DNA of 52,866 nucleotides from JAHECQ01 sp047638695 (lineage in GTDB: Bacteria; Actinomycetota; Acidimicrobiia; Acidimicrobiales; SZUA-35). The DNA lies in the NCBI GenBank assembly GCA_047638695.1, contig JBLINY010000023.1:1-52866 (forward strand), in the 5' to 3' direction. The translations under genes were made by a program, and so were the position numbers. Shown here piece by piece: positions 16,557 through 24,350 of the stretch (the first letter of the stretch is position 1; every line of letters starts with the position of its first letter). A model generated the notes under the pieces. That model had not been told where the DNA came from, made no database searches, and saw only the letters and a list, made by a program, of their open reading frames with translations.

Positions 16557-17030
16557 CTATTCGCAAGCTCGTGCCAGCGCATCGAGCGTGCCGGCCATCG
16601 TCTCCAGGTTTCGCTCGCGTCGATCAGGAATCTCCGGTAGGAAGTCAAGGCTTCTCTGTTTGATCTCCTCGGTTCGCAGATCCTCAGTGGTTTGAGTGAC
16701 TCGAGTCCCGGCATCCGTCGGCTCGATCGAGAAACCCCACCGCGAAAACGGCTTGTCGCCGAACCGCTCCCGAGAGGCGCCGATCATACGAACGTCCCAC
16801 TCCAGTCGCTGCTCGGGCACCCATGCAGTCACGGTCGCCTCGTTGGACCATTCCTTGTCCCCCAGCCGGTTGTAGCCCGTGAACGTGGAACCCACGCCGG
16901 GCGCCTGATCAGAGTTCCAGTCGCATCGATAACACTCGGTCGACCACTCCCCCAGCCGGGTGATGTCAGACAGCGCTGCCCAGACGACATCGGGCCGGGC
17001 GGCCATCTCACGAACCACGCGGTCGGTCAT
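16557..17030 (-). CDS. SRPBCC (START/Bet v1-like) family protein
   Basis: 157 residues with the SRPBCC pattern: ARPDVVWAALSDITRLGEWS at the N-terminus, GSTFTGYN, EWDVRMIG, then RWGFSIEPTDAGTRVTQTTE and a long C-terminal helix (RRERNLETMAGTLDALARA). These proteins bind hydrophobic ligands and include polyketide cyclases and aromatic hydrolases. Its ATG overlaps the stop of the upstream crotonase gene by 4 nt, so it is the last gene of that unit and likely handles the same CoA-linked or free hydrophobic intermediate. Confidence 0.78.
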   Translation of the reverse strand: MTDRVVREMAARPDVVWAALSDITRLGEWSTECYRCDWNSDQAPGVGSTFTGYNRLGDKEWSNEATVTAWVPEQRLEWDVRMIGASRERFGDKPFSRWGFSIEPTDAGTRVTQTTEDLRTEEIKQRSLDFLPEIPDRRERNLETMAGTLDALARACE

Positions 17031-17794
17031 GTGGCCTCGGGGATCCAGGCTGGCGACCGCTTCTCCATGAACGCGGCCACTCCCTCGTGCCGTTCTGCGT
17101 TGAGGGCTTCGTCGGCGCCGATCGTCGCCGCTAGTTCCGCGTTCTCCGATGCAGGGCGGCCAATCATCTGCCCCAGAATTCCCTTGGTGACTCGCAGGGC
17201 TTCCGGCCCGCTGCGAACCAGGGCTTCGACGTAGCGGCCGACAGTGGCGTCCAGCTCATCCTCGGGTACAGCTCGGTTCACCAGGCCGAGCTCGGCTGCC
17301 CTGTCAGCATCAAGCATCTCGCCAGTGAGGAACGACTCGGTCAGTGCCCGTGGAGTCAAGCGGTGGGCCAGCATGGCGGCCACGGGGACCGGGGCGATGC
17401 CCAGGCGAACCTCGGTGATCCCGATGCGAGCTTCCTGGGATAGAACGGCGAGATCGCAGGCGATCACCAAAGCCGCTCCACCACCGGCGGCGTGCCCGGC
17501 GATGCGGCCGATCACTGGCTTCGGGCTGGCATCGATCCGCTCGATGATGTCAGCGAATGACGGAGCCCCGGGGCCCAGCGCGGCCTTGTCCTCTTTGAGA
17601 TCCGCTCCGGCTGAGAACGTCGTCCCGGTATTGGTCAGCACGATGACCCGAACCGACGAGTCGGCAACTGCGGCATCGAAGTGGCCCAATAGGGACAACA
17701 GGAGCGCTTGGCCGAAAGAGTTGCGGCGCTCTGGGTAGTCAAGGGTGATGGTGGCTACCCCATCAGCAACGTCATAGAGAGTCGGGTCAGACAT
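17027..17794 (-). CDS. Enoyl-CoA hydratase/isomerase family
   Basis: 255 residues. Crotonase elements include TITLDYPERRNSF (N-terminal), NTGTTFSAGADLKEDKA (first oxyanion hole), IAGHAAGGGAALVIACDLAVLS (second), and ARIGITEVRLGIAPVPVAAMLA with the conserved Glu. The family hydrates or isomerises enoyl-CoA esters. Leaderless start: TAGTGT on the minus strand (17802-17807) lies 7 nt before ATG 17794. It is translationally coupled to the SRPBCC gene. It is one of three crotonases in the window and clearly different in sequence from the one at 11739. Confidence 0.87.
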   Translation of the reverse strand: MSDPTLYDVADGVATITLDYPERRNSFGQALLLSLLGHFDAAVADSSVRVIVLTNTGTTFSAGADLKEDKAALGPGAPSFADIIERIDASPKPVIGRIAGHAAGGGAALVIACDLAVLSQEARIGITEVRLGIAPVPVAAMLAHRLTPRALTESFLTGEMLDADRAAELGLVNRAVPEDELDATVGRYVEALVRSGPEALRVTKGILGQMIGRPASENAELAATIGADEALNAERHEGVAAFMEKRSPAWIPEAT

Positions 17795-17801
17795 CTGGCT
17801 G

Positions 17802-17807
17802 ACACTA
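17802..17807 (-). promoter_or_regulatory. -10 box (TAGTGT, minus strand)
   Basis: Reading the minus strand, TAGTGT lies 7 nt before ATG 17794, so the crotonase-SRPBCC transcript is probably leaderless. Confidence 0.45.
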
Positions 17808-17896
17808 ATGGGGTCGCCGTCGAGTTTGCCGGGTCGATCACCGAAAAGCTGGGCCCTCCACTCGGCCCGTCGCCCAGCGGGCGCTGGCAGGGTCGA

Positions 17897-18667
17897 TCAG
17901 TGCCGAGAGCCGTAGGTCGGGAATTGGCCGGTGTTCGCCGTCACGCCACCATCGACGGGCAACGCCACCCCGGTGATGAACGAAGCATCTGGCGACAAAA
18001 GGAACGACACGGCAGCAGCTAGCTCCGAGGCCTCCCCCCAGCGGGCCATCGGCACCACCGATTTCATGCTCTCGGCCGATTCGTCGCGGTCACGCATTAC
18101 CTGGGTCATTCCTGTCTTGGTCGGCCCGGGGCACACGGCATTCACCCGAATCCCCTCGTGGGCCACATCGAGGGCCGCTGCCTTGGCCATATTGATGACC
18201 GCCGCCTTGCTGGCGTTGTAGGTCCATCCGCCAGGATCGGCGCCAATGCCCGATGTCGAACCTGTCACGACGATGGCACCGCCATCGACCTCGCGAAGCC
18301 GCGAGAGTGCGGCCCTCATACCTAGTGCGACGGCACGAACGTTGACATCCATCACCTTGTCGAACATCGCCATCGGGGCACGGTCGATCAACCCGAAGCC
18401 GGGCACGCCGGCGTTGAGGAAGACGCCATGGAGAGATCCGAAGTTCTCAACCGCTGCCGCCACCATCGCCTCGTTTGTCTCTTCGCTGGTCACATCACCG
18501 GCGACTGCTACGACTTTGTCGACCCGGCGCGTCCACTCGAGCCCTTCTTCGGAGAGATCCACAGCCACGACCGAGGCACCGTCGTCCACCAGGCGTTCGA
18601 CTGCTGCCCGACCGATCCCCGATGCCGCTCCTGTTACTGCGTAAACCCGGCCTGCATTACTCGACAT
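17897..18667 (-). CDS. SDR family oxidoreductase
   Basis: 256 residues. Classical SDR: VTGAASGIGRAAVERL (cofactor motif), VVAVDLSE (acidic end of beta-2, suggesting NAD), FLNAGVPGFG, VVTGSTSGIG (Ser), TYNASKAAVINM (Tyr-Lys) and CPGPTKTGM. The C-terminus VALPVDGGVTANTG is typical. ATG 18667 has TTGGAG upstream; a TTG four codons earlier overlaps that site. It sits in a run of minus-strand crotonase and SDR genes with gaps of about 70-100 nt, which may form one catabolic regulon. The substrate, likely a hydroxyacyl or alicyclic alcohol, is inferred only. Confidence 0.87.
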   Translation of the reverse strand: MSSNAGRVYAVTGAASGIGRAAVERLVDDGASVVAVDLSEEGLEWTRRVDKVVAVAGDVTSEETNEAMVAAAVENFGSLHGVFLNAGVPGFGLIDRAPMAMFDKVMDVNVRAVALGMRAALSRLREVDGGAIVVTGSTSGIGADPGGWTYNASKAAVINMAKAAALDVAHEGIRVNAVCPGPTKTGMTQVMRDRDESAESMKSVVPMARWGEASELAAAVSFLLSPDASFITGVALPVDGGVTANTGQFPTYGSRH

Positions 18668-18748
18668 CGTTGTCTCCAAAGCTCATCGGGTCACCGTCGG
18701 TCGCCAACCCTCCGTCAACAATCGCGCACGGCCCACCCTGGAGTCGAC

Positions 18749-19561
18749 CTAGCGGCCCTTCCATTCCGGAGACCGTTTCTCCATGAACGCACGCGGCCCT
18801 TCGCGGGCATCCTCGGTGGCGAGCACCTTGCGCGCCAGTCGGCTCTCTATTCGGTAGCCATCTTCCAATGTCTCTCCCGAGCTGGTGACCACGACCTCTT
18901 TGGCGCTGGCGAGCGCGATCGGAGCGGCACGAGCGACCGATCGGGCCACTTCGGTTGCCCGGTCCAGAACCTGGTCGTGCTCGACAACCTCGGTGACGAG
19001 CCCGCACTTCTCGGCGAACGCCGCGTCGACGGGCTCGCCACCGAGGATGATCTTCATGGCTGCGGTGTACGGAATCTGGCGGGCCAACCGCACCAGCGAA
19101 CCACCAGCGGGGATGATTCCCAACCGAACTTCCGTGAGGCCAAACATCGCCCGCTCGGACGCAATTCGAAAGTCGGTGCCCATGAGGATCTCGGTCCCAC
19201 CGGCCAGAGCGTTGCCGCCGATCGCCACCACCACCGGCTTGAACAGATCGAACCCCCGCAACAGGGCTTCATCGAGCAAGCCCCAGTTGGCCACGAGCTG
19301 CTCGTCCCATTCGTCGTCGGCTTCGCGAGCACCGGTGAGAAGCGGAATCAGCCGTCCGAGGTCGGCTCCAGCGCAGAAGCTCTTGTCTCCCGCACCGGTG
19401 AGCAACGCCACCGAGACTGCCGGGTCGTCCCGAACCGCAGCCCACGCTGATGCGAGGCGGACGATTAGCTCGGGCGACATGGCGTTGTGTCGGTCAGGTC
19501 GGTTGAGGGTGATGGTCGCCACCCCGTCTGCTACGTCATACAAGACATGGGGTTCGCTCAT
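18749..19561 (-). CDS. Enoyl-CoA hydratase/isomerase family
   Basis: 270 residues. TITLNRPDRHNAMS, GAGDKSFCAGADLGRL, IGGNALAGGTEILMGTDFRIAS and AMFGLTEVRLGIIPAGGSLVRL show an intact crotonase with both oxyanion-hole segments and the usual Glu. The C-terminal EGPRAFMEKRSPEW tail is the standard helix. A leaderless start is likely: TAGTCT (minus strand, 19569-19574) lies 7 nt before ATG 19561. It shares its N-terminal LYDVADGVATITL wording with the crotonase at 17027, suggesting a duplication followed by divergence. Confidence 0.87.
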   Translation of the reverse strand: MSEPHVLYDVADGVATITLNRPDRHNAMSPELIVRLASAWAAVRDDPAVSVALLTGAGDKSFCAGADLGRLIPLLTGAREADDEWDEQLVANWGLLDEALLRGFDLFKPVVVAIGGNALAGGTEILMGTDFRIASERAMFGLTEVRLGIIPAGGSLVRLARQIPYTAAMKIILGGEPVDAAFAEKCGLVTEVVEHDQVLDRATEVARSVARAAPIALASAKEVVVTSSGETLEDGYRIESRLARKVLATEDAREGPRAFMEKRSPEWKGR

Positions 19562-19568
19562 GAGTGCG

Positions 19569-19574
19569 AGACTA
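19569..19574 (-). promoter_or_regulatory. -10 box (TAGTCT, minus strand)
   Basis: TAGTCT on the minus strand ends 7 nt before ATG 19561 with no ribosome binding site, consistent with a leaderless crotonase mRNA. Confidence 0.45.
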
Positions 19575-19651
19575 CAGAAATGTGGGCCCTGACCCGGAGC
19601 CCCAGCTGCCGACGCTGATGGCCACCGCTGACGAGCACTGCTGAGACTCGA

Positions 19652-20410
19652 TCAGCCGTGCCATCCGCCATCGACAACGAACTCCTGGCCGGTGACGAAC
19701 CCGGCGGCGTCGGTGACCAGGTACAAGACCATGTTGGCGATGTCTTCAGGCACGCCGATACGTCCGACCGGTGCTGACCGTGCCATCTTTGCTTTCTGCT
19801 CGTCGCTCAGGCCATCTTGCATCAACATGTCCGTTTCGATGAAGCCAGGGTGAACCGAGTTCACCCGTATCCCCTTTCGACCCAGCTCTTTGGCCGCGAT
19901 CTTCGTCATGCCCCGCACCGCCCACTTCGATGCCCCGTAAGCGGTTGATCCGAACAGACCTTCCAACCCAGCGACCGAGCTGATATTGACAATCGCTCCA
20001 CCGTTGCCAGCCTCGATCATGGCTCGAGCGCCAGCTCGCATCCCCAGAAAGACGCCGGTTTGGTTCACCGCCATCGTCAAGTTCCAGGCATCGACCGTCG
20101 TGTTGACGAGCTGACTCATCGCAGCGATACCCGCATTGTTGACAAGCACGTCGAGCCGACCATGTCGAGCAATGACGTCGGCCACGACGTCGTCCCACTC
20201 CTGCTCGGAAGTCACGTCGAGATGGGCGTACTCAGCTCGCTCGATCTCGCCTGCTGTGCGTTCGCCGTCCTCATCAAGCACATCGGCCAAAACCACCGTG
20301 GCACCCCGGGAGGCGAACAACCGGCCCTCGGCTGCCCCCTGTCCGTTCGTACGAGCGCCTCCGGTGATCAATGCCACCTTGCCTGCTAGTTCTTTGCCGA
20401 TCTCAGCCAT
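19652..20410 (-). CDS. SDR family oxidoreductase (3-alpha/20-beta-HSD-like)
   Basis: 252 residues. VALITGGARTNGQGAAEGRLFASRGA (cofactor loop with the GARxxGxG-type sequence), VLADVLDEDGE (Asp, NAD preference), HLDVTSEQEW, LVNNAGIAAMS, VNISSVAGLEG (Ser), AYGASKWAVRGMTK (Tyr-Lys), VHPGFIETDML and FVVDGGWHG. The overall wording is close to 3-alpha-(or 20-beta)-hydroxysteroid dehydrogenase-like SDRs of actinobacteria, though steroid activity is inference. ATG 20410 has GGAGG upstream. The gene is divergent from the membrane protein at 20587 across a 176-nt region. Confidence 0.87.
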   Translation of the reverse strand: MAEIGKELAGKVALITGGARTNGQGAAEGRLFASRGATVVLADVLDEDGERTAGEIERAEYAHLDVTSEQEWDDVVADVIARHGRLDVLVNNAGIAAMSQLVNTTVDAWNLTMAVNQTGVFLGMRAGARAMIEAGNGGAIVNISSVAGLEGLFGSTAYGASKWAVRGMTKIAAKELGRKGIRVNSVHPGFIETDMLMQDGLSDEQKAKMARSAPVGRIGVPEDIANMVLYLVTDAAGFVTGQEFVVDGGWHG

Positions 20411-20586
20411 CTTGCCTCCGGTCAGATTCGAGACTCCGGTCTAGTCGACGACCGCTGTTGGGGTGCAACGCAGTTGAGCCCAAACGTCGATGACAACGGT
20501 TGAACCGCGACTCCGTCATCGTCACCGGTCGTGACTACTCTCGCTCTCACCCGGAGGGTTTGGTGCGAAGCGGGGAGGGAAGAACG

Positions 20587-21174
20587 ATGAGTGAAGAAGC
20601 GGGAGCGGCCGGCGGGTTCGAGCCAGAAGGGCGGGCGGCGCAGGGAACCGATGCGACAGGTACCGGTGACGCCATCGATCGAGTCTGGGGGTCGACCAGT
20701 CCCACCGGTCTCCTCTTTGCCGCCTTCTTCGCTGCGGCTGTGCTCTTTGGCGGCATCTTGTTCACAGCCACTGCATACGGGCCGACAGAGGCCGAGCCAG
20801 CCACAGTGCTGCGGCAGTACAACTCGTCGACCGGCAGCGGTCGTTCCATCTGCGGCATTGAGGTCCAGGTGGCCTCGGGTGAGACGACCAAGGCGGCCGG
20901 TGGAAATGTCTGCTCGGTCTACGAAGAAGGTGACCAGGCAGTGGCGCTTGTCTCGACTCTCACCGGCGATGTCGTTGGGGTTCGCCACGCCGGTCGCGAT
21001 CTGGGTCGATCAGGCAATCCGCTCGTGGGGCTCCTGCCTGTATTTGCGCTGGTATCACTGGTCTCGGTCTTCAGGGCCGCCCGCAGGAGGGCCGGCCAAG
21101 CCCTTCCAAAGACGGCCGGCGCTGCGGCCGCGGGAGCGCTGACTGGCCTGGTGCTCTGCTGGTTGCTCTTCTGA
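20587..21174 (+). CDS. Unrecognised membrane protein
   Basis: 195 residues. A polar, Gly/Glu-rich N-terminus of about 35 residues precedes a hydrophobic segment (SPTGLLFAAFFAAAVLFGGI); an extracytoplasmic-looking domain with two Cys (SICGIEV and GNVCSVY) follows; then two further hydrophobic segments (PLVGLLPVFALVSLVSVF and GALTGLVLCWLLF). The two Cys could form a disulphide outside the membrane. ATG 20587 has GGGGAGGG 7 nt upstream, and a TACTCT -10-like box lies at 20536. No family is recognised. It ends 24 nt before the HDOD-GGDEF gene and may be co-transcribed with it. Confidence 0.65.
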   Translation: MSEEAGAAGGFEPEGRAAQGTDATGTGDAIDRVWGSTSPTGLLFAAFFAAAVLFGGILFTATAYGPTEAEPATVLRQYNSSTGSGRSICGIEVQVASGETTKAAGGNVCSVYEEGDQAVALVSTLTGDVVGVRHAGRDLGRSGNPLVGLLPVFALVSLVSVFRAARRRAGQALPKTAGAAAAGALTGLVLCWLLF

Positions 21175-21198
21175 CCTGGGTGGGCATCTCGGATATAA

Positions 21199-22788
21199 AT
21201 GACGACCAGCCCACGTCTGGCACTCATGGACTCGGTTGGCGAGCCGAGCCTAAAGACCGTGGTGTCTTCTTCTGAGGAGCTTGGTGCTCCAACAGACGGC
21301 CCGGATCTAGACAAGCCGACCCTCGCGTCGCTATTCGTCGACCCCGAGAGCTTGACGTCGCCTCCGGCGGCGGTTCTACAGGTCCTTCGTAAGGCCGACG
21401 AACCCAACGTAACGTTCTCCGAGCTTTCGAAGCTGGTCGAGATGGACGTCGCGATCTGCGTCCAGATCCTCCGAATGGCCAACTCGGCGCTGTATTCGCC
21501 CGCATCGGAGATCACCACGATCGAACGGGCACTCACCCTCTTAGGCCTCCGCTCGCTTCGACTCCTCGTGCTGTCGACGTCGCTGCGAATGCTGATGCCC
21601 GATCAGGAAAATGCGTTCGACACGTCGGAAATCCGTCGTCGTATGGTCGTTAGCGGAAGTCTGGCGCGGCGTGTCTGCAGCGTGCTGGCCAAACCACACC
21701 AGGACGAAGCCTTCCTTGCCGGCCTCCTCACTGGCCTGGGTCCAATCGTGTTGGCCGAGCAAGCGCCAGCGCTTTGCCGCGTGGCGACCCAGGACGGCTC
21801 GTGGCCGACCCCCGACGTCGAGCAGCGCGTGTTTGGTTTCACCAGCGACCAGGTCACGGTTGGCCTGATCCAAAGTTGGGGTCTTCCGGTCTCGATCTGC
21901 CAGGCGATCGAACACCGTTCGCTCGCACGATCAGCCGCTGACTCACCCGTGACAACCAGTTTGCAGGTGGCGCTCCTGGTCGAGGGGGTGCTGTGCTCGG
22001 GGCAGCCTGAAGAGTTTCTGGAGCCGCTCCACGAAGCGACTGAGGAGCTCTTCGGCATGGGGCCGGACGAAACAAATCGATGGGTCGAAGATGCCGAGCC
22101 TCTCGTCGCCGAAGCCGCATCGATGCTCGAGCTCCAGTTTCCGCAGGTCCAGGCGTTCTCCGAACTTTTGGCCGAAGGAATTCGACGAATGCAGGCCTCG
22201 GCTCTGGAGGCCCACGCAACCATTGTTGGCGGATCACGCCAACTCGAGTTGCTGTCGCAGAAGAACGTGAAACTCCAGCACGAAGCAACGACCGACTCTC
22301 TCACGGGGTTACCCAACAGAGGCTCTTTCGACGAGATGTTGGCAAGAAATGTTGGCGAACATCAGTCCTCGGCGGTGTGTGAACCTTCCTTTGCACTCCT
22401 GCTAATGGATCTCGACCATTTCAAGGCGGTGAACGACACCTACGGCCACCGTGCAGGCGATGAGGTCCTCCGAGCGGTCGGATCGGTGCTGAGCTCCCAG
22501 CTTCGGGACGACGACGTCGTTGCCCGCTACGGCGGCGAAGAGTTCGTGGTCGTCATTCAAGATGCGACGATGGCGAAAGTTGCGGGCATTGCCGAACGAC
22601 TTCGATCGTCGGTTGCGGACGCCATCGTGCATCTCGAATCGGGAGAAACCCTTGAGATGACGGTCTCGATTGGCGGCACGATATTCGGCGAGGTCGCCGA
22701 TGACTCGGGTTCGCTCCTCATCAACCGAGCTGACACACGTCTCTACCAAGCAAAGCGAAACGGCCGTAACCAGTCGGTCTTGGTCTGA
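21199..22788 (+). CDS. HDOD-domain and GGDEF diguanylate cyclase fusion
   Basis: 529 residues. Residues about 45-250 are an HDOD domain (PPAAVLQVLRKADEPNVTF, ISVAICV-type helix, IERALTLLGLRSLRLLVLS). Residues about 360-529 are a GGDEF domain: DSLTGLPNRGSFDEML, MDLDHFKAVNDTYGHRAGDEVL, RYGGEEFVVVIQ and VSIGGTIFGEV. The catalytic GGEEF is intact, and the inhibitory-site motif RDDD precedes it with the canonical five-residue spacing, so product-inhibited c-di-GMP synthesis is expected. HDOD domains sense or scaffold in signalling proteins. TATAAA at 21194-21199 overlaps ATG 21199; if it is a -10, the true start would be ATG 21226. Confidence 0.87.
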   Translation: MTTSPRLALMDSVGEPSLKTVVSSSEELGAPTDGPDLDKPTLASLFVDPESLTSPPAAVLQVLRKADEPNVTFSELSKLVEMDVAICVQILRMANSALYSPASEITTIERALTLLGLRSLRLLVLSTSLRMLMPDQENAFDTSEIRRRMVVSGSLARRVCSVLAKPHQDEAFLAGLLTGLGPIVLAEQAPALCRVATQDGSWPTPDVEQRVFGFTSDQVTVGLIQSWGLPVSICQAIEHRSLARSAADSPVTTSLQVALLVEGVLCSGQPEEFLEPLHEATEELFGMGPDETNRWVEDAEPLVAEAASMLELQFPQVQAFSELLAEGIRRMQASALEAHATIVGGSRQLELLSQKNVKLQHEATTDSLTGLPNRGSFDEMLARNVGEHQSSAVCEPSFALLLMDLDHFKAVNDTYGHRAGDEVLRAVGSVLSSQLRDDDVVARYGGEEFVVVIQDATMAKVAGIAERLRSSVADAIVHLESGETLEMTVSIGGTIFGEVADDSGSLLINRADTRLYQAKRNGRNQSVLV

Positions 22789-22843
22789 GCCGGTCAAGGC
22801 GCTCGAACTATGCCGGTCATTGTGGGGTGACCCGATTGAAGGC

Positions 22844-24265
22844 TCAGTTCGTGAGGACTTGCCGCAACGCGACCAGGGCGTCAGGGAGATGGGCGGTTGG
22901 GGTTGCTCCGAATCCAATGATGAGCCCAGCCGGTGCGTCGGGTCGTCGCCAACACAGTCCGAAGTTGCCAAGCGCAATACCGTTGCTTCGTGCCCTCTCC
23001 AGAATGGTTGTCTCGTCGCCCCCGGCTGGCAGAAGCGCAGTGAAGTGCAGTCCGGCATAGCTCGGCTCGGGGGCAATAAGGAGTCCGGCAGCGACCGCTT
23101 CTTCAACGAAGTCAGCAACGATCTGATGTCGTTCGCTATAGATCTTTCGAGTGCGGCGCAAGTAACGCTCGAGATGACCATCGACGATGAACTGCAGCAA
23201 TGTGGCCTGGAGTGTCACCGGCGGGTGCCAGTCGATCAGCGACCGCAGAGCTATCGCCGCGGCGGCTAGCGACTGTGGCAGCACGATGAACCCGAGACGC
23301 AGCGATGGAGAGAGCGTCTTTGAGAAGGTGCCGACATAAATGACGCGACCGTGACGGTCGAGTCGGTGAAGCGGTTCGAGAGGGCGGTCGGCGTGGCGGT
23401 ACTCGGAGTCGTAGTCGTCTTCGATAATGCCGACGTCGTGGCGTTCAGCAAACTGCAACAACTCACGCCGTCGCGCCATGCTCATGGTTACCCCCATCGG
23501 AGCCTGGTGGGAGGGGGTCGTATACACCAGGCGTGCTCTGCTCGGGATCTGGTCGACGACGATGCCCTGCGAATCAACGGGTACCGGCAACACCTCAACA
23601 CCAGATGCGGCAAGCAACGCTGCGACCGGCGGATAGCCGGGGTCCTCAACGGCAACCGCCTGGCCGGGCAAGACGAGCAGACGGGTGATCAGGTCGATTC
23701 CCTGTTGTGCCCCCGACGTGACAATGACCTGGTCCGCGGCAGCTTCGACGGCCCGCGATCGGCCGATCCATTGGGCAAGCGCGCGGCGCAACGCCGGCAG
23801 TCCAGCCGCGTCGATGTATCCGCCCGGACCCGTTTGCATGGCCGTGGTCATGCAGCGGCGCCACTCGACCAACGGAAACAGAGCCGGGTCTGGTCTGCCG
23901 GTCCGAAGATCGAACTTCGGTGGGGTCTCGTCGAAACCGGCGAGAGCCCATTGAATGGCCGATGACGCCGCTTTGACGACGGGTTCCAAGGCTGCAGGTT
24001 GTTGGCGCGCTGGACTCGAAGATGAGAACCCGGGGCTGACGTAACTGCCAGCACCGGCGCGGCCCTCGATGTAGCCCTCGGCTGCCAATCGTCCGTAGAC
24101 GGTGGTGACCGTGCTGCGTGACACTGCCAACTGGGCAGCTACCTCTCGGGTTGGGGGAAGCCGATCGCCAGCCGCGAGACGACCGGACACGATGGCCTCC
24201 CGGAGTTGTTCGAATAGCTCACCTGTTTTGGCGCCGTTGAGTGTCGGATCAAGAAAGAGGTCCAT
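22844..24265 (-). CDS. MocR/PdxR-type transcriptional regulator (GntR HTH plus aminotransferase-like domain)
   Basis: 473 residues. The N-terminal winged helix of GntR type (LFEQLREAIVSGRLAAGDRLPPTREVAAQLAVSRSTV..., about 15-70) is followed by a fold-type I PLP domain: VTSGAQQGIDL, VEDPGYPP, VYTTPSHQAPMG, IIEDDYDSEYRH and GTFSKTLSPSLRLGF with the Schiff-base Lys. MocR proteins bind PLP or PLP-amino-acid adducts and control the divergent gene. Here that is an EamA exporter plus SRPBCC protein, with an operator-like direct repeat between them. A -10-like TATGAT (minus strand, 24296-24301) lies 30 nt upstream of the start. Confidence 0.88.
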   Translation of the reverse strand: MDLFLDPTLNGAKTGELFEQLREAIVSGRLAAGDRLPPTREVAAQLAVSRSTVTTVYGRLAAEGYIEGRAGAGSYVSPGFSSSSPARQQPAALEPVVKAASSAIQWALAGFDETPPKFDLRTGRPDPALFPLVEWRRCMTTAMQTGPGGYIDAAGLPALRRALAQWIGRSRAVEAAADQVIVTSGAQQGIDLITRLLVLPGQAVAVEDPGYPPVAALLAASGVEVLPVPVDSQGIVVDQIPSRARLVYTTPSHQAPMGVTMSMARRRELLQFAERHDVGIIEDDYDSEYRHADRPLEPLHRLDRHGRVIYVGTFSKTLSPSLRLGFIVLPQSLAAAAIALRSLIDWHPPVTLQATLLQFIVDGHLERYLRRTRKIYSERHQIVADFVEEAVAAGLLIAPEPSYAGLHFTALLPAGGDETTILERARSNGIALGNFGLCWRRPDAPAGLIIGFGATPTAHLPDALVALRQVLTN

Positions 24266-24279
24266 ATTCGCCCAGTTGG

Positions 24280-24313
24280 AATCTTGGTCTGGCAGATCAT
24301 ACCAATCTTGGAC
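24280..24313. promoter_or_regulatory. Operator-like repeats between the MocR regulator and EamA exporter
   Basis: AATCTTGGTC (24280-24289) and AATCTTGGAC (24304-24313) are direct repeats with one mismatch, 24 bp apart. TTGGT (24284-24288) and ACCAA (24301-24305) also form an inverted repeat, and ATACCA (24299-24304) equals the half-site word known for the MocR protein GabR. The repeats flank the regulator's own TATGAT -10, which suggests autoregulation and control of the exporter. Confidence 0.5.
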
Positions 24314-24337
24314 CTTTTACTAGGCCAACACGTTCCG

Positions 24338-24343
24338 TAAGTT
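24338..24343 (+). promoter_or_regulatory. -10 box (TAAGTT) of EamA exporter
   Basis: TAAGTT lies 7 nt before ATG 24351 without a ribosome binding site, so the exporter mRNA is probably leaderless. Confidence 0.45.
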
Positions 24344-24350
24344 CGCACAC

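Noticed and set aside
18428..19450. 340-residue plus-strand frame antisense to SDR and crotonase
   Set aside because: No family motif; both antisense partners have complete catalytic residues.
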